Shown: one piece after another, positions 20,253 through 28,121 of the stretch
How positions within the stretch are numbered: position 1 is the first letter of the stretch
How the letters are laid out: each line of letters begins with the position of its first letter
Source of the DNA: Paracoccus halophilus
GTDB taxonomy: Bacteria > Pseudomonadota > Alphaproteobacteria > Rhodobacterales > Rhodobacteraceae
Direction of reading: 5' to 3'
Assembly (NCBI RefSeq): GCF_000763905.1
Contig: NZ_JRKN01000002.1
Span: 1-64,000 of the forward strand
DNA: 64,000 nt
Program-made: the position numbers and the translations under genes
The notes under the pieces: generated by a model
Database searches by the model: none
The model's input: the letters and a program-made list of their open reading frames with translations, nothing else
Told to the model about the DNA's origin: nothing

Positions 20253-21151
20253 ACATATCCGCGGGTGTGATCGGGCTTGGCTCGATGGGCATGGGGGCGG
20301 CGCTGTCGCTGCTGCGCGCGGGCATCGCGACCCATGGGCTGGACCTGCGCGAGGATGCCCGCGCGGCTTTCGCCGATGCGGGCGGGCAACCGGCCCCGGA
20401 TGCGGCGGCGCTGGCGGCAGACGCGGAGGTGATCCTGGTCTATGTGGTCAATGCAGCCCAGGTGCGCGAGGTGCTGTTCGGCCCGGGCGGCGCGGTGGCC
20501 GCGGCCCGCCCCGGCACGGTCTTTGTCATCTGCGTCACCATGCAGCCCAGTGACGCGGAGGATATCTGCGCCCGGCTGGAACAGGCCGGCGTGATGGCCA
20601 TCGACGCGCCGGTATCCGGCGGCGCGGCCAAGGCGGCCGAGGGGCAGATATCCATGATGGCCTCGGGGCCGGATGAAGCGTTCCAGCGCGCCGCCCCGGT
20701 GCTGGAGGCGATCTCGGCCACGGTGTTCCGGCTGGGCGCGACGCCCGGCGCCGGCGCCCGGATGAAGGTGATCAACCAGATGCTGGCCGGCATCCATATC
20801 GCCGCCATGGCCGAGGCGATGGTGCTGGCCGCAAGCCAGGACATGGACCTGGCCGAGGTGCATCGCGTCATCCAGTCCTGCGCCGGCAATTCCTGGATGT
20901 TCGCCAATCGCGGCGCGCATGTGGTGGCGGGCGATTACACGCCCCATTCCGCCGTCGATATCTTTGTCAAGGACATGGGAATCGTGACCGATACCGCCCT
21001 TGCGGCCGACGCGCCGGCACCGCTGTCCGAAACCGCGCTGAAACTGTTCCGCGCCGCCTCGGCCGAGGGGCTGGGGCGGCGCGACGATGCCGCTCTGGCA
21101 CTGCATCTGGCCCGAAAGGCGGGGGTGAAACTGCCGGGGGATGAGGGCTAG
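20249..21151 (+). CDS. ltnD: L-threonate dehydrogenase (3-hydroxyisobutyrate dehydrogenase family)
   Basis: LtnD oxidises L-threonate at C2 with NAD+. The 300-residue protein has the Rossmann motif GVIGLGSMGMG (6-16), the substrate loop DAPVSGGAAKAAEG (119-132) and the catalytic lysine K173 in GARMKVINQ. These are family traits shared with tartronate semialdehyde reductase. The threonate assignment comes from the neighbours: an OtnK kinase follows after 3 bp, with otnI and otnC nearby. It overlaps tctA by 4 bp. Confidence 0.85.
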   Translation: MNISAGVIGLGSMGMGAALSLLRAGIATHGLDLREDARAAFADAGGQPAPDAAALAADAEVILVYVVNAAQVREVLFGPGGAVAAARPGTVFVICVTMQPSDAEDICARLEQAGVMAIDAPVSGGAAKAAEGQISMMASGPDEAFQRAAPVLEAISATVFRLGATPGAGARMKVINQMLAGIHIAAMAEAMVLAASQDMDLAEVHRVIQSCAGNSWMFANRGAHVVAGDYTPHSAVDIFVKDMGIVTDTALAADAPAPLSETALKLFRAASAEGLGRRDDAALALHLARKAGVKLPGDEG

Positions 21152-21154
21152 GCG

Positions 21155-22417
21155 ATGATTCTGGGCTGTATCGCGGATGATTTTACCGGCGCGACCGATC
21201 TGGCCGCGCTGCTGGTGCGCGCGCAGGTTCCCGTGTCGCTGCGGATCGGGCTGCCGGATGCCGCCGCCCCGGCCCCGGCAGCAAACGGGGTCGAGGTGAT
21301 CGCCCTGAAAATCCGGTCGATCCCGCCCGATCAGGCGGTCGCGCAGGCGCTGGCGGCGCTGGACTGGCTGCAGGCTGCGGGCGCGCGGCATGTCTACTGG
21401 AAATACTGTTCCACCTTCGACAGCACGGCGCGGGGCAATATCGGTCCGGTGGCGCGGGCGCTGATGGACCGGATGGGCGCGGGCAGGACGCTATATGTCC
21501 CGTCATTTCCGGAAAACGGCCGGCGCGTCTTCATGGGCAACATGTTCGTCCATCGCCAGCCACTGGCGGAAAGCCCGATGAAGGATCACCCGCTGAACCC
21601 GATGACCGACAGCGACCTGTGCCGGGTGCTGCGGCCGCAACTGGGCGATGGCGCAGCCGTCGGGCTGATCGACTGGCCGACCATCCGGCGCGGGGCCGAG
21701 GCGATCCTGCAGGCCATCGGCAGCGGCCCCGCCCATCTGATCTGCGATGCCATCGACGATGCCGATCTGGCAGCCCTGGCACAGGCGGCCCGGGACATGC
21801 GCTTGCTGACAGGCGGCAGCGCATTCGCGCGTCACCTGCCCGATGCCTGGCGCGCGGCGGGCCGGCTTGATCCGGCCTCGGCCGCAGGCGCCCCGCCCAA
21901 GATGCCCAAAGGGCCGGCAATCGTGCTGTCGGGCAGCTGTTCGGCCATGACGCGCCGGCAGGTCGCGAATTTCGCGGCCCAGGCGCCGGTGCTTAAACTG
22001 GACGCGCTGCGCCTCGCCTCGGGCGATGATGGCGGCATGGCAGAATGCATCGCGGCGCAGATCGGCGCCGGCCGGACCTGCATGATCCAGGGCACAGCCG
22101 AGCCGGCCGAGGTCGCGGCCGCGCAGGCTGCCCTGGGCGTCGAAAAGGCCGGCGAGCTGGTCGAGCTGGCTCTGGCCCGCGCCGCCCGCATCGCCCGCAA
22201 TCATGGCGCGACGCGCTTTGTCGTCGCCGGGGGCGAGACCTCGGGCGCGATCACCAATGCGCTTGGCATCACCGCCCTGCGCGTCGGGGCCGAGATCGCA
22301 CCGGGCGTGCCATGGTGCGCCGGCCAGGATGCCGGCGGACCATTGGCCGTGGCGCTGAAATCGGGCAATTTCGGCGATGAGGATTTCTTTGCCCGGGCGC
22401 TGGAGCAGGCCGGTTAG
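21155..22417 (+). CDS. otnK: 3-oxo-tetronate kinase (DUF1537 four-carbon acid sugar kinase)
   Basis: OtnK phosphorylates 3-oxo-tetronate at O4. The 420-residue protein has the N-terminal DUF1537 motif ADDFTGATD (residues 8-16), the YWKYCSTFDSTARGNIGPV substrate region and the C-terminal nucleotide domain with VAGGETSGAI. The stop codon overlaps the convergent otnI stop in the four bases TTAG. Product and partners fit OtnC, which decarboxylates the phosphorylated product to DHAP. Confidence 0.93.
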   Translation: MILGCIADDFTGATDLAALLVRAQVPVSLRIGLPDAAAPAPAANGVEVIALKIRSIPPDQAVAQALAALDWLQAAGARHVYWKYCSTFDSTARGNIGPVARALMDRMGAGRTLYVPSFPENGRRVFMGNMFVHRQPLAESPMKDHPLNPMTDSDLCRVLRPQLGDGAAVGLIDWPTIRRGAEAILQAIGSGPAHLICDAIDDADLAALAQAARDMRLLTGGSAFARHLPDAWRAAGRLDPASAAGAPPKMPKGPAIVLSGSCSAMTRRQVANFAAQAPVLKLDALRLASGDDGGMAECIAAQIGAGRTCMIQGTAEPAEVAAAQAALGVEKAGELVELALARAARIARNHGATRFVVAGGETSGAITNALGITALRVGAEIAPGVPWCAGQDAGGPLAVALKSGNFGDEDFFARALEQAG

Positions 22418-23172
22418 CGCAGGCTTTTCATCCAGCCCAGGGTCGGCCCGGTCGGCCCGCCGGGCTTGTATTCCGCGCCCAGCGGCATCTCCCAGCCCAT
22501 GCTGTCCAGATGGTCGAAGATGTGGCGGTAATTCACCTCGCCCCGGTCGGGCGGGCCACGATCGGGCACGCCGGCAAACTGGATATGCCCGGTGATCGCC
22601 GCCATGCGCCCCAAGAGCCGCGTCAGGTCCCCCTGCATGATCTGCAGGTGATAGCAGTCGAACATCAGCCGCAGATTGTCCCGCCCCAGCCTTTCGATGA
22701 TGGCCGCCGCATGATCGGCATTGCTCAGAAAATAGCCGGGCGCGTCATGGCGGTTCAGCGGCTCGATCAGGATCGTCGCGCCCTGCTGTTCGGCCAGATC
22801 GCAGGCAAAACCCAGATTGGCGGCAAAGACAGACTCGGCCAGAGGCCCATGCGCAAAGCCCGCCATGACATGGACCGCGCCGCAGCCGATCTGCCGGGCA
22901 TAGTCCAGGGCCTGCCCGATGGCCTGACGCGCCTCGGCCTCGCGCCCGGGCAGCGCGGCAAGGCCGTTCTCGCCCGCCGCGCCCCGGACCGTGTTCAGGC
23001 CCAGCATGGTCAGGCCGGTATCATCCAGCGCGGCCCGGACCGCGCCCGGGTCGAACTGATAGGGCCAGTGGCATTCCACCGCGTCGAACCCCGCCGCCGC
23101 AGCCGCGCGGATCGCATCGGGCAGCGCGAGTTCCGTCCAGAGAAAGCCCAGATTGGCCGAAAAACGCGGCAT
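22414..23172 (-). CDS. otnI: 2-oxo-tetronate isomerase
   Basis: OtnI interconverts 2-oxo- and 3-oxo-tetronate. The 252-residue protein is a xylose-isomerase-like TIM barrel of the hydroxypyruvate isomerase group (PRFSANLGFLWTELALPDAIRAAAAAGFDAVECHWPY). The metal/acid residues appear in ILIEPLNRHDAPG and LMFDCYHLQIMQGD. The ATG follows GGAGGACTGAC and lies 1 bp after the otnC stop. Identification as OtnI rather than plain Hyi rests on the otnK, otnC and ltnD context. Confidence 0.88.
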   Translation of the reverse strand: MPRFSANLGFLWTELALPDAIRAAAAAGFDAVECHWPYQFDPGAVRAALDDTGLTMLGLNTVRGAAGENGLAALPGREAEARQAIGQALDYARQIGCGAVHVMAGFAHGPLAESVFAANLGFACDLAEQQGATILIEPLNRHDAPGYFLSNADHAAAIIERLGRDNLRLMFDCYHLQIMQGDLTRLLGRMAAITGHIQFAGVPDRGPPDRGEVNYRHIFDHLDSMGWEMPLGAEYKPGGPTGPTLGWMKSLR

Positions 23173-23173
23173 G

Positions 23174-23824
23174 TCAGTCCTCCCACTCGATCCTGTTCAC
23201 GCGCACCAGATCGGCGACCTGCGCCGCATCGAGCATCTGCGCCGGCAGGCCGCGCAGCATCAGGGCAAGCCGTGCGGTCGCCTCAAGCTCCTCGACGGCA
23301 TTGCAGGCGGCCTCGGGCGTGCGGCCGGCAACCACGGGGCCGTGATTGGCCAGCATCACCGCCGCGCGGCGCCCGTTCAGGCCCCGCACCGCATCGCCCA
23401 TCGCCGCGTCTCCGGGCCGGAAATAGGGCAGCAGCGTGACCTTGCCCAACAGCATGATCGCATAGGGTGTCGCCGGCGGCAGCCAGTTCTGCGGATCGTC
23501 GACGGGCAGCATGGACAGCGCGACCGAGTGGCAGGAGTGCAGATGCACCACCGCCCCTGTCCCGTCGCGGGTGTCGTAAAACGCCCGGTGCAGCGGCATC
23601 TCCTTGGTCGGCGCATCGCCCCCGACATGCCGACCCGAGGCGTCGAAGCGCGCCAGCCGGCCCGGGTCCAGCCGCCCGAAACTGGTCCCGGTGGGGGATA
23701 CCAGCAGCCCGCCATCCTCGCAGCGGGCCGAGATATTGCCGGTCGAGCCATGCGTCAGCCCGCGCTGGAACAGCGAGGCCGCCAATTCGCAAAGCTGTTC
23801 GCGCAGGCGGGCCTCGGCACTCAT
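23174..23824 (-). CDS. otnC: 3-oxo-tetronate 4-phosphate decarboxylase (class II aldolase family)
   Basis: OtnC converts 3-oxo-tetronate 4-phosphate to dihydroxyacetone phosphate and CO2. The 216-residue protein has the AraD-like fold: THGSTGNISAR (phosphate loop, about 26-36), zinc ligands in VHLHSCHSVALS (His-x-His near 95-97) and LANHGPVVAG (third His near 159). The start has no strong ribosome site. The 9 bases ATGAGTGCC occur twice just around it, and the upstream copy runs into a stop after 5 codons. The gene lies between otnI and an FAH hydrolase in one operon. Confidence 0.9.
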   Translation of the reverse strand: MSAEARLREQLCELAASLFQRGLTHGSTGNISARCEDGGLLVSPTGTSFGRLDPGRLARFDASGRHVGGDAPTKEMPLHRAFYDTRDGTGAVVHLHSCHSVALSMLPVDDPQNWLPPATPYAIMLLGKVTLLPYFRPGDAAMGDAVRGLNGRRAAVMLANHGPVVAGRTPEAACNAVEELEATARLALMLRGLPAQMLDAAQVADLVRVNRIEWED

Positions 23825-23840
23825 GACTGGGCACTCATGC

Positions 23841-24695
23841 TCAGGCGTTCCCGACCTTCTGGGTCTGCTCGCCCAGACCCTCGATCCCCAGGCGCATGAC
23901 CTCGCCGCCCTTCAGATAGACCTGCGGGTTCTGCCCCATGCCGACGCCGGGCGGCGTGCCGGTGGTGATGATATCGCCCGGCAGCAGCGTCATGAAGGTC
24001 GAGCAATAGGCGACCAGTTCCGTCACGCCAAAGACCATCGTCTCGGTCGAGCCGTCCTGATAGCGCTTGCCGTCCACCTCAAGCCACATTTTCAGCTTGC
24101 CGGGATCGGGGATTTCATCGGCCGTCACCATCCAGGGACCGATGGGACCGAAGGTGTCGAAACCCTTGCCCTTGTCCCAGGTCGCCGTCCGCTCAAGCTG
24201 CCATTCGCGTTCGCTGACATCGTTGACGACGCAGTACCCGGCGACATGCTTCATCGCATCGGCCTTGCTGACGCCGGCGGCGGGTGCACCGATGACCACG
24301 CCCAGCTCGACCTCCCAATCGGTCTTTTTCGACCCTTTGGGCACCAGCACATCGTCATCGGGGCCAACAATGCAGCTGGTCCATTTGTTGAAGACGACCG
24401 GCTCGGACGGCACCGCCATGCCCGATTCGGCGGCATGGTCGGCATAGTTCAGCCCGATGGCGATGAACTTGCGCACATTGCCGACGCAGGCACCAAGGCG
24501 CAGCCCGTCCTGCGGCCTGCCCGGCACCACCGGCAGATCGGCGGGGTTCAGCGCGGCGAGGCGCGCGAGCCCCTCGGGCGTCAGAACATCGCCGGCGATG
24601 TCATCGACATGCGCCGACAGATCCCGCACCTGACCCTGATCGTCCAGCAGGCCCGGTTTCTCGGCGCCCGCAGGGCCGTAACGCAGCAGTTTCAT
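23841..24695 (-). CDS. fumarylacetoacetate hydrolase family, probable 2,4-dioxo-sugar-acid hydrolase
   Basis: The 284-residue protein has the FAH catalytic domain from about residue 70. The Mg-binding acidic residues fit TDWEVELGVVIG (E at about 126 and 128) and the downstream CVVNDVSERE. The C-terminal TGTPPGVGMG loop is typical. The subgroup fits hydrolases that split 2,4-diketo-3-deoxy-fuconate, -rhamnonate or -pentonate to pyruvate plus lactate or glycolate; these are often mislabelled ureidoglycolate lyase. It is first in an operon with otnC and otnI and is divergent from an SDR likely to make its substrate. The substrate chain length is not decidable. Confidence 0.82.
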   Translation of the reverse strand: MKLLRYGPAGAEKPGLLDDQGQVRDLSAHVDDIAGDVLTPEGLARLAALNPADLPVVPGRPQDGLRLGACVGNVRKFIAIGLNYADHAAESGMAVPSEPVVFNKWTSCIVGPDDDVLVPKGSKKTDWEVELGVVIGAPAAGVSKADAMKHVAGYCVVNDVSEREWQLERTATWDKGKGFDTFGPIGPWMVTADEIPDPGKLKMWLEVDGKRYQDGSTETMVFGVTELVAYCSTFMTLLPGDIITTGTPPGVGMGQNPQVYLKGGEVMRLGIEGLGEQTQKVGNA

Positions 24696-24755
24696 CCTGT
24701 CCCCCAGTCTTGATAGCTGCCCGCAACCTAATGCAGCGGCGCGGGGCTTGCAATC

Positions 24756-24765
24756 TGGCATACCA
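24756..24765. promoter_or_regulatory. operator E, near-palindrome TGGCATACCA
   Basis: It lies midway between the divergent FAH hydrolase (start 24695) and SDR (start 24829). It differs by one base from TGGTATACCA at sites C and D. It is embedded in three repeats of AATCTG starting at 24752, 24766 and 24776, the first two extended to AATCTGGC. It is probably bound by a GntR/FCD repressor. Confidence 0.6.
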
Positions 24766-24828
24766 AATCTGGCGCAATCTGTCCGGCGGTGCTATCGCGA
24801 TGCCAGACGCACGGGAACGGAGGAGATC

Positions 24829-25572
24829 ATGCGGCTTTCAGGCAAAAGGATACTGGTCACGGCAGCAGGTCAGGGGATCGGGCGGGCCTCGGCGCTGGCC
24901 TGCGCCGCCGAAGGGGCCGAGGTGATCGCCACCGACCGCGATCCCGCCCTGTTGGAGGGGCTGCGGCATCCCGGCCTGCGCACCGCCCTGCTGGACGTGA
25001 CCGATGCCGCGATGATCGACCGGATCGCCGCCGAGGCCGGGGCATTGGACGGGCTGTTCAACTGCGCGGGCATGGTCGCGAACGGCAGCTTGCAGGATTG
25101 CACGGCGCAGGACTGGGATCAGAGCTTCCGGCTGAATGTCGATGCCATGTTCCACCTGACCCGCGCGCTGCTGCCGGGTCTGCTGGACACGGCCGAACGA
25201 AAGGGCACGGCCAGCATCCTCAACATGTCCTCGATGTGTTCCAGCATCAAGGGTTTCGTCAACCGCTGCGCCTATGGCGCCAGCAAGGCGGCGGTGATCG
25301 GGCTGACCAAATCCATTGCCGCCGATTACGTCAAGACCGGGCTGCGCTGCAATGCGCTCTGCCCGGGCACGGTGGACACGCCCAGCCTGCGCGAGCGCAT
25401 CGCCAGCGCCGCCGATCCGGTACAGGCCGAAAAGGACTTTGTCGCGCGCCAGCCCATGGGCCGGCTGGCCACGGTCGAGGACATGACCCCGATGGTGGTC
25501 TATCTGCTCTCGGATGAAAGCCGTTTCGTCACCGGGCAATCCATGCTGGTCGATGGCGGGGTGACCATCTGA
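24829..25572 (+). CDS. SDR dehydrogenase, probable 2-keto-3-deoxy-aldonate 4-dehydrogenase
   Basis: The 247-residue short-chain dehydrogenase is of the DHRS6/BDH2-like type. Its cofactor motif is TAAGQGIGR (11-19), D36 in ATDRD suggests NAD+, and the catalytic residues are S135, Y149 and K153. Family members oxidise 2-keto-3-deoxy-L-fuconate, -rhamnonate or -pentonate at C4, giving the 2,4-dioxo acid cleaved by the FAH hydrolase encoded divergently. The start at 24829 follows CGGAGGAG. The assignment depends on this pairing. Confidence 0.78.
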   Translation: MRLSGKRILVTAAGQGIGRASALACAAEGAEVIATDRDPALLEGLRHPGLRTALLDVTDAAMIDRIAAEAGALDGLFNCAGMVANGSLQDCTAQDWDQSFRLNVDAMFHLTRALLPGLLDTAERKGTASILNMSSMCSSIKGFVNRCAYGASKAAVIGLTKSIAADYVKTGLRCNALCPGTVDTPSLRERIASAADPVQAEKDFVARQPMGRLATVEDMTPMVVYLLSDESRFVTGQSMLVDGGVTI

Positions 25573-25602
25573 CACCCCCCGCTCCCCGCGCGGCGCCCGG
25601 CC

Positions 25603-26331
25603 TCAATAGGTCGCGCGCCCGCCCGAGATGTCGAACACCGCGCCGGTCGAAAAGGCGCAATCCTCCGAGGCCAGCCATGCGACCAGCGCGGCGGCCTCGT
25701 CCGGTTCTAGGAAACGGTTCATCGGGATCTTCGACAGCATGTAGTCGATATGTTCCTGCTTCATCTGGTCAAAGATCGGCGTGCGCGCCGCCGCCGGCGT
25801 GATGCAGTTCACGATCACGCCGGTGCCGGCCAGTTCCTTGCCCAGGCTTTTGGTCAGCGCCACCAGCCCCGCCTTGCTGGCCGAGTAATGCGAGGCGTTG
25901 GGATTGCCCTCTTTCGCGGCGATCGAGGCCACGTTGACGATGCGGCCATAGCCGCGCTGGATCATGCCCGGGACAAGCGCCCGGCAGATGACATAGGGCG
26001 CGTTCAGGTTGACCTGCATGACCTGCCGCCAGACATCCGGCGCGATCTCCCACAGCCTGGCATTGCCACCGGTGATGCCGGCATTGTTGACCAGGATATC
26101 GACCGCTCCGGCCTCGGCCGCGGCGGCGGCGACATCCGCGTCATCGGTCAGCTCGACCCGGCGCGCCACGGCGCCCAGCTCATCGGCGGCCGCCTGCGCG
26201 GCTTCGCCGTTCGCGTCCCAGATGACCACCTGCGCGCCCGAGGCGGCAAAGCGGCGCGCGATGGCAAGGCCGATGCCCTGTGCACCGCCGGTGACGACCG
26301 CGCGGCGGCCCCTAAGGTCGATCTGATTCAT
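25603..26331 (-). CDS. SDR family NAD(P)-dependent oxidoreductase
   Basis: The 242-residue protein has the TGGAQGIG motif (15-22), D39 in IWDANGEA pointing to NAD+, the NNAG segment near 87 and the YSASK active site (about 149-153). It is the last gene of denD-gntR-sdr, 14 bp after the regulator, and so is likely induced with denD. The substrate is probably an aldonate or aldose linked to the island. The general fold is also that of FabG-like reductases. Confidence 0.85.
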   Translation of the reverse strand: MNQIDLRGRRAVVTGGAQGIGLAIARRFAASGAQVVIWDANGEAAQAAADELGAVARRVELTDDADVAAAAAEAGAVDILVNNAGITGGNARLWEIAPDVWRQVMQVNLNAPYVICRALVPGMIQRGYGRIVNVASIAAKEGNPNASHYSASKAGLVALTKSLGKELAGTGVIVNCITPAAARTPIFDQMKQEHIDYMLSKIPMNRFLEPDEAAALVAWLASEDCAFSTGAVFDISGGRATY

Positions 26332-26345
26332 GACATGGTCCCCCG

Positions 26346-27083
26346 TCAGGTTTCATCCGCTTCGCCGGGTGGCAGCCGGTTGGTCAGCAAGGCAAGCTGC
26401 TGGGCGTCGGCACGGGCGCGGTGGCGCTGGTGCAGGCGGCGGGCGGCGTCCTCGTTTCCGGCGCCAACGGCGGCCAGAATTTCGCGATGCTCGATATCGG
26501 ACTGGCGCGGCGATGGGCGCAGCGGCAGGATCAGCATGCGCGCGCGATATTGCTGGCCCCAATATTCGCCCAGCGTCCGCAAGAGCCGGGGATTGCCGCA
26601 CAGGCTGACCATGCCGGCGTGAAAATCGTCGTCCATATCGGACCAGCGCGCGATATCGCCCGCCTCGGTAGATTGCTCCATCCGGTCCAGCAGCCCGGCC
26701 AGATGGTCATGCTCGGCCCGGGCGAGGCCACGCCGGGCGACCAGGGCGACGGCGCGGATCTCGAGCGCGGAAAACACGTCGAGGATCTCGGCCACGTCGC
26801 GCAGGGTCAGTTCGCGCACGGTGATGCCGTGGCGGGCGCGGATGCTGACCAGCCCCTCCTCGGCCAGCTTGATCGCGGCCTCGCGTACCGGCGTGCGCGA
26901 CAGCGACAAAAGCGCCGCCAGTTCGGTTTCCAGCAGCGTCGTGCCGGGCGCCAGCCGCCCGGTCAGGATGCGATAGCGCAGGTCGTGATAGGCGCGGTCG
27001 CGGGCGGCCATCCGCTCGACCCCCGAGAGGGTCGGATGCAGCCGCGACGCGCGATTGGGCCGGAATGCGCGCTCGGGCTTCAT
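26346..27083 (-). CDS. GntR/FCD-family transcriptional regulator 1
   Basis: The 245-residue protein has an N-terminal winged helix-turn-helix (ELAALLSLSRTPVREAAIKLAEEGLV, about 55-80). A helical FCD effector domain follows, with likely metal/ligand residues in DDDFHAGM and EHREIL...HQRHR. It starts 5 bp after the denD stop, so it is co-transcribed with denD and likely autoregulates through site B (ATGTATACAT). Site A upstream of tctC has the same core. The ligand is probably a tetronate or its oxo derivative (inference). Confidence 0.88.
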   Translation of the reverse strand: MKPERAFRPNRASRLHPTLSGVERMAARDRAYHDLRYRILTGRLAPGTTLLETELAALLSLSRTPVREAAIKLAEEGLVSIRARHGITVRELTLRDVAEILDVFSALEIRAVALVARRGLARAEHDHLAGLLDRMEQSTEAGDIARWSDMDDDFHAGMVSLCGNPRLLRTLGEYWGQQYRARMLILPLRPSPRQSDIEHREILAAVGAGNEDAARRLHQRHRARADAQQLALLTNRLPPGEADET

Positions 27084-27088
27084 CGGCG

Positions 27089-28060
27089 CTACCCGGCCTG
27101 GCCCATGTCGCGCATATGGGCGCGGATGATGTCCTGAAAGCTGGCATCGGCGGTGAAGCCGACCTCGGTCGCGCGGGCGGCGTCGAAATTCTGCGGCCAG
27201 CCGGCGACGATGCCACGAATGGTGGCGTCGGGTTCACGCTTGATCAGCGCCACCTTGTCCTGCCCCGCGACCTCGGCCAGGGCGGCGATCATCTCGGCTA
27301 TGGTGACGGCAAGGCCCGGCATGGTCAGGCAGCGCCGCGCGCCCAAAGGCGCGGTGTCCATGGTCGCGGCATGGACCAGGAAGCCGGTGGCCGCGGCCGG
27401 GCTGGCGACCCAGTGGCGGACGTCGTCATCGACCGGCAGCACGGCCTCGAGCCCGGCCAGAGGCTCGCGGATGATGCCCGAGAAAAAGCCCGAGGCGGCC
27501 TTGTTCGGCTTGCCCGGCCGCACCACGATGGTGGGCAGGCGGATGCCGACGCCGTCAAAGATGCCGCGCCGGGAATAGTCGTTCAGCAGCAGCTCGCCGA
27601 TCATCTTCTGCGCGCCATAGCTGGTCATCGGCGCGGTGATGAAATCGTCCCCGATCGCCTCGGGGAAGGGCGCGCCGAATACCGCGATGGATGAGGTATA
27701 CACCACGCGCGGATGATAGTCGCCCAGGGCCCGGATCGCCTCGAAGATATTGCGGGTGCCGTCCAGATTGATCCGGTAGCCCTTGTCGAAATCCGCCTCG
27801 GCCTCGCCCGAGACGATGGCGGCCAGATGAAAGATCACGTCGGGGCGCCCGGCGATCAGCCCGTCCACCGTGGCGCGGTCGGAAATATCGCCGGTCAGGG
27901 CCGTAACCTTGACCGCAGCACTGCCCTGAGTGGCGGCAGGCGCCACATCGAACAGCGTCATTTCGGTGACAGGCTTGTCGCCCAGCCGGCCCGATGCGAC
28001 CAGTTCCCCGGCCAGGTTGCGGCCGACCATGCCGGCCCCGCCAATGATCAGAACCTTCAT
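27089..28060 (-). CDS. denD: D-erythronate dehydrogenase
   Basis: DenD oxidises D-erythronate with NAD+ to 2-oxo-tetronate, which enters the OtnI-OtnK-OtnC route. The 323-residue extended SDR has GGAGMVGRNLA (7-17), D38 in LFDVAP, and Tyr/Lys in SYGAQKMIGE (about 146-155). The C-terminal region (NFDAARATEVGFTAD) matches the DenD group of epimerase-like dehydrogenases. It is first in the operon denD-gntR-sdr. An operator-like site lies 30 bp upstream. Confidence 0.87.
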   Translation of the reverse strand: MKVLIIGGAGMVGRNLAGELVASGRLGDKPVTEMTLFDVAPAATQGSAAVKVTALTGDISDRATVDGLIAGRPDVIFHLAAIVSGEAEADFDKGYRINLDGTRNIFEAIRALGDYHPRVVYTSSIAVFGAPFPEAIGDDFITAPMTSYGAQKMIGELLLNDYSRRGIFDGVGIRLPTIVVRPGKPNKAASGFFSGIIREPLAGLEAVLPVDDDVRHWVASPAAATGFLVHAATMDTAPLGARRCLTMPGLAVTIAEMIAALAEVAGQDKVALIKREPDATIRGIVAGWPQNFDAARATEVGFTADASFQDIIRAHMRDMGQAG

Positions 28061-28089
28061 GCGCCGCCCCTTCTTCTGCTTTGGATATT

Positions 28090-28099
28090 ATGTATACAT
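28090..28099. promoter_or_regulatory. operator B, palindrome ATGTATACAT
   Basis: The 10-bp perfect palindrome is located 30 bp before denD. It has the same core as operator A (17177-17192), so one regulator may bind both. It is outside coding sequence, between denD and the xylX-like gene end. Confidence 0.65.
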
Positions 28100-28121
28100 T
28101 ACGCAGCAATTGCGGCGGGGT

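Noticed and set aside
20249..21151. Tartronate semialdehyde or 3-hydroxyisobutyrate reductase for the ltnD gene
   Set aside because: The fold is the same, but the immediate neighbours (OtnK, TctCBA, OtnI, OtnC) fit L-threonate dehydrogenase better.
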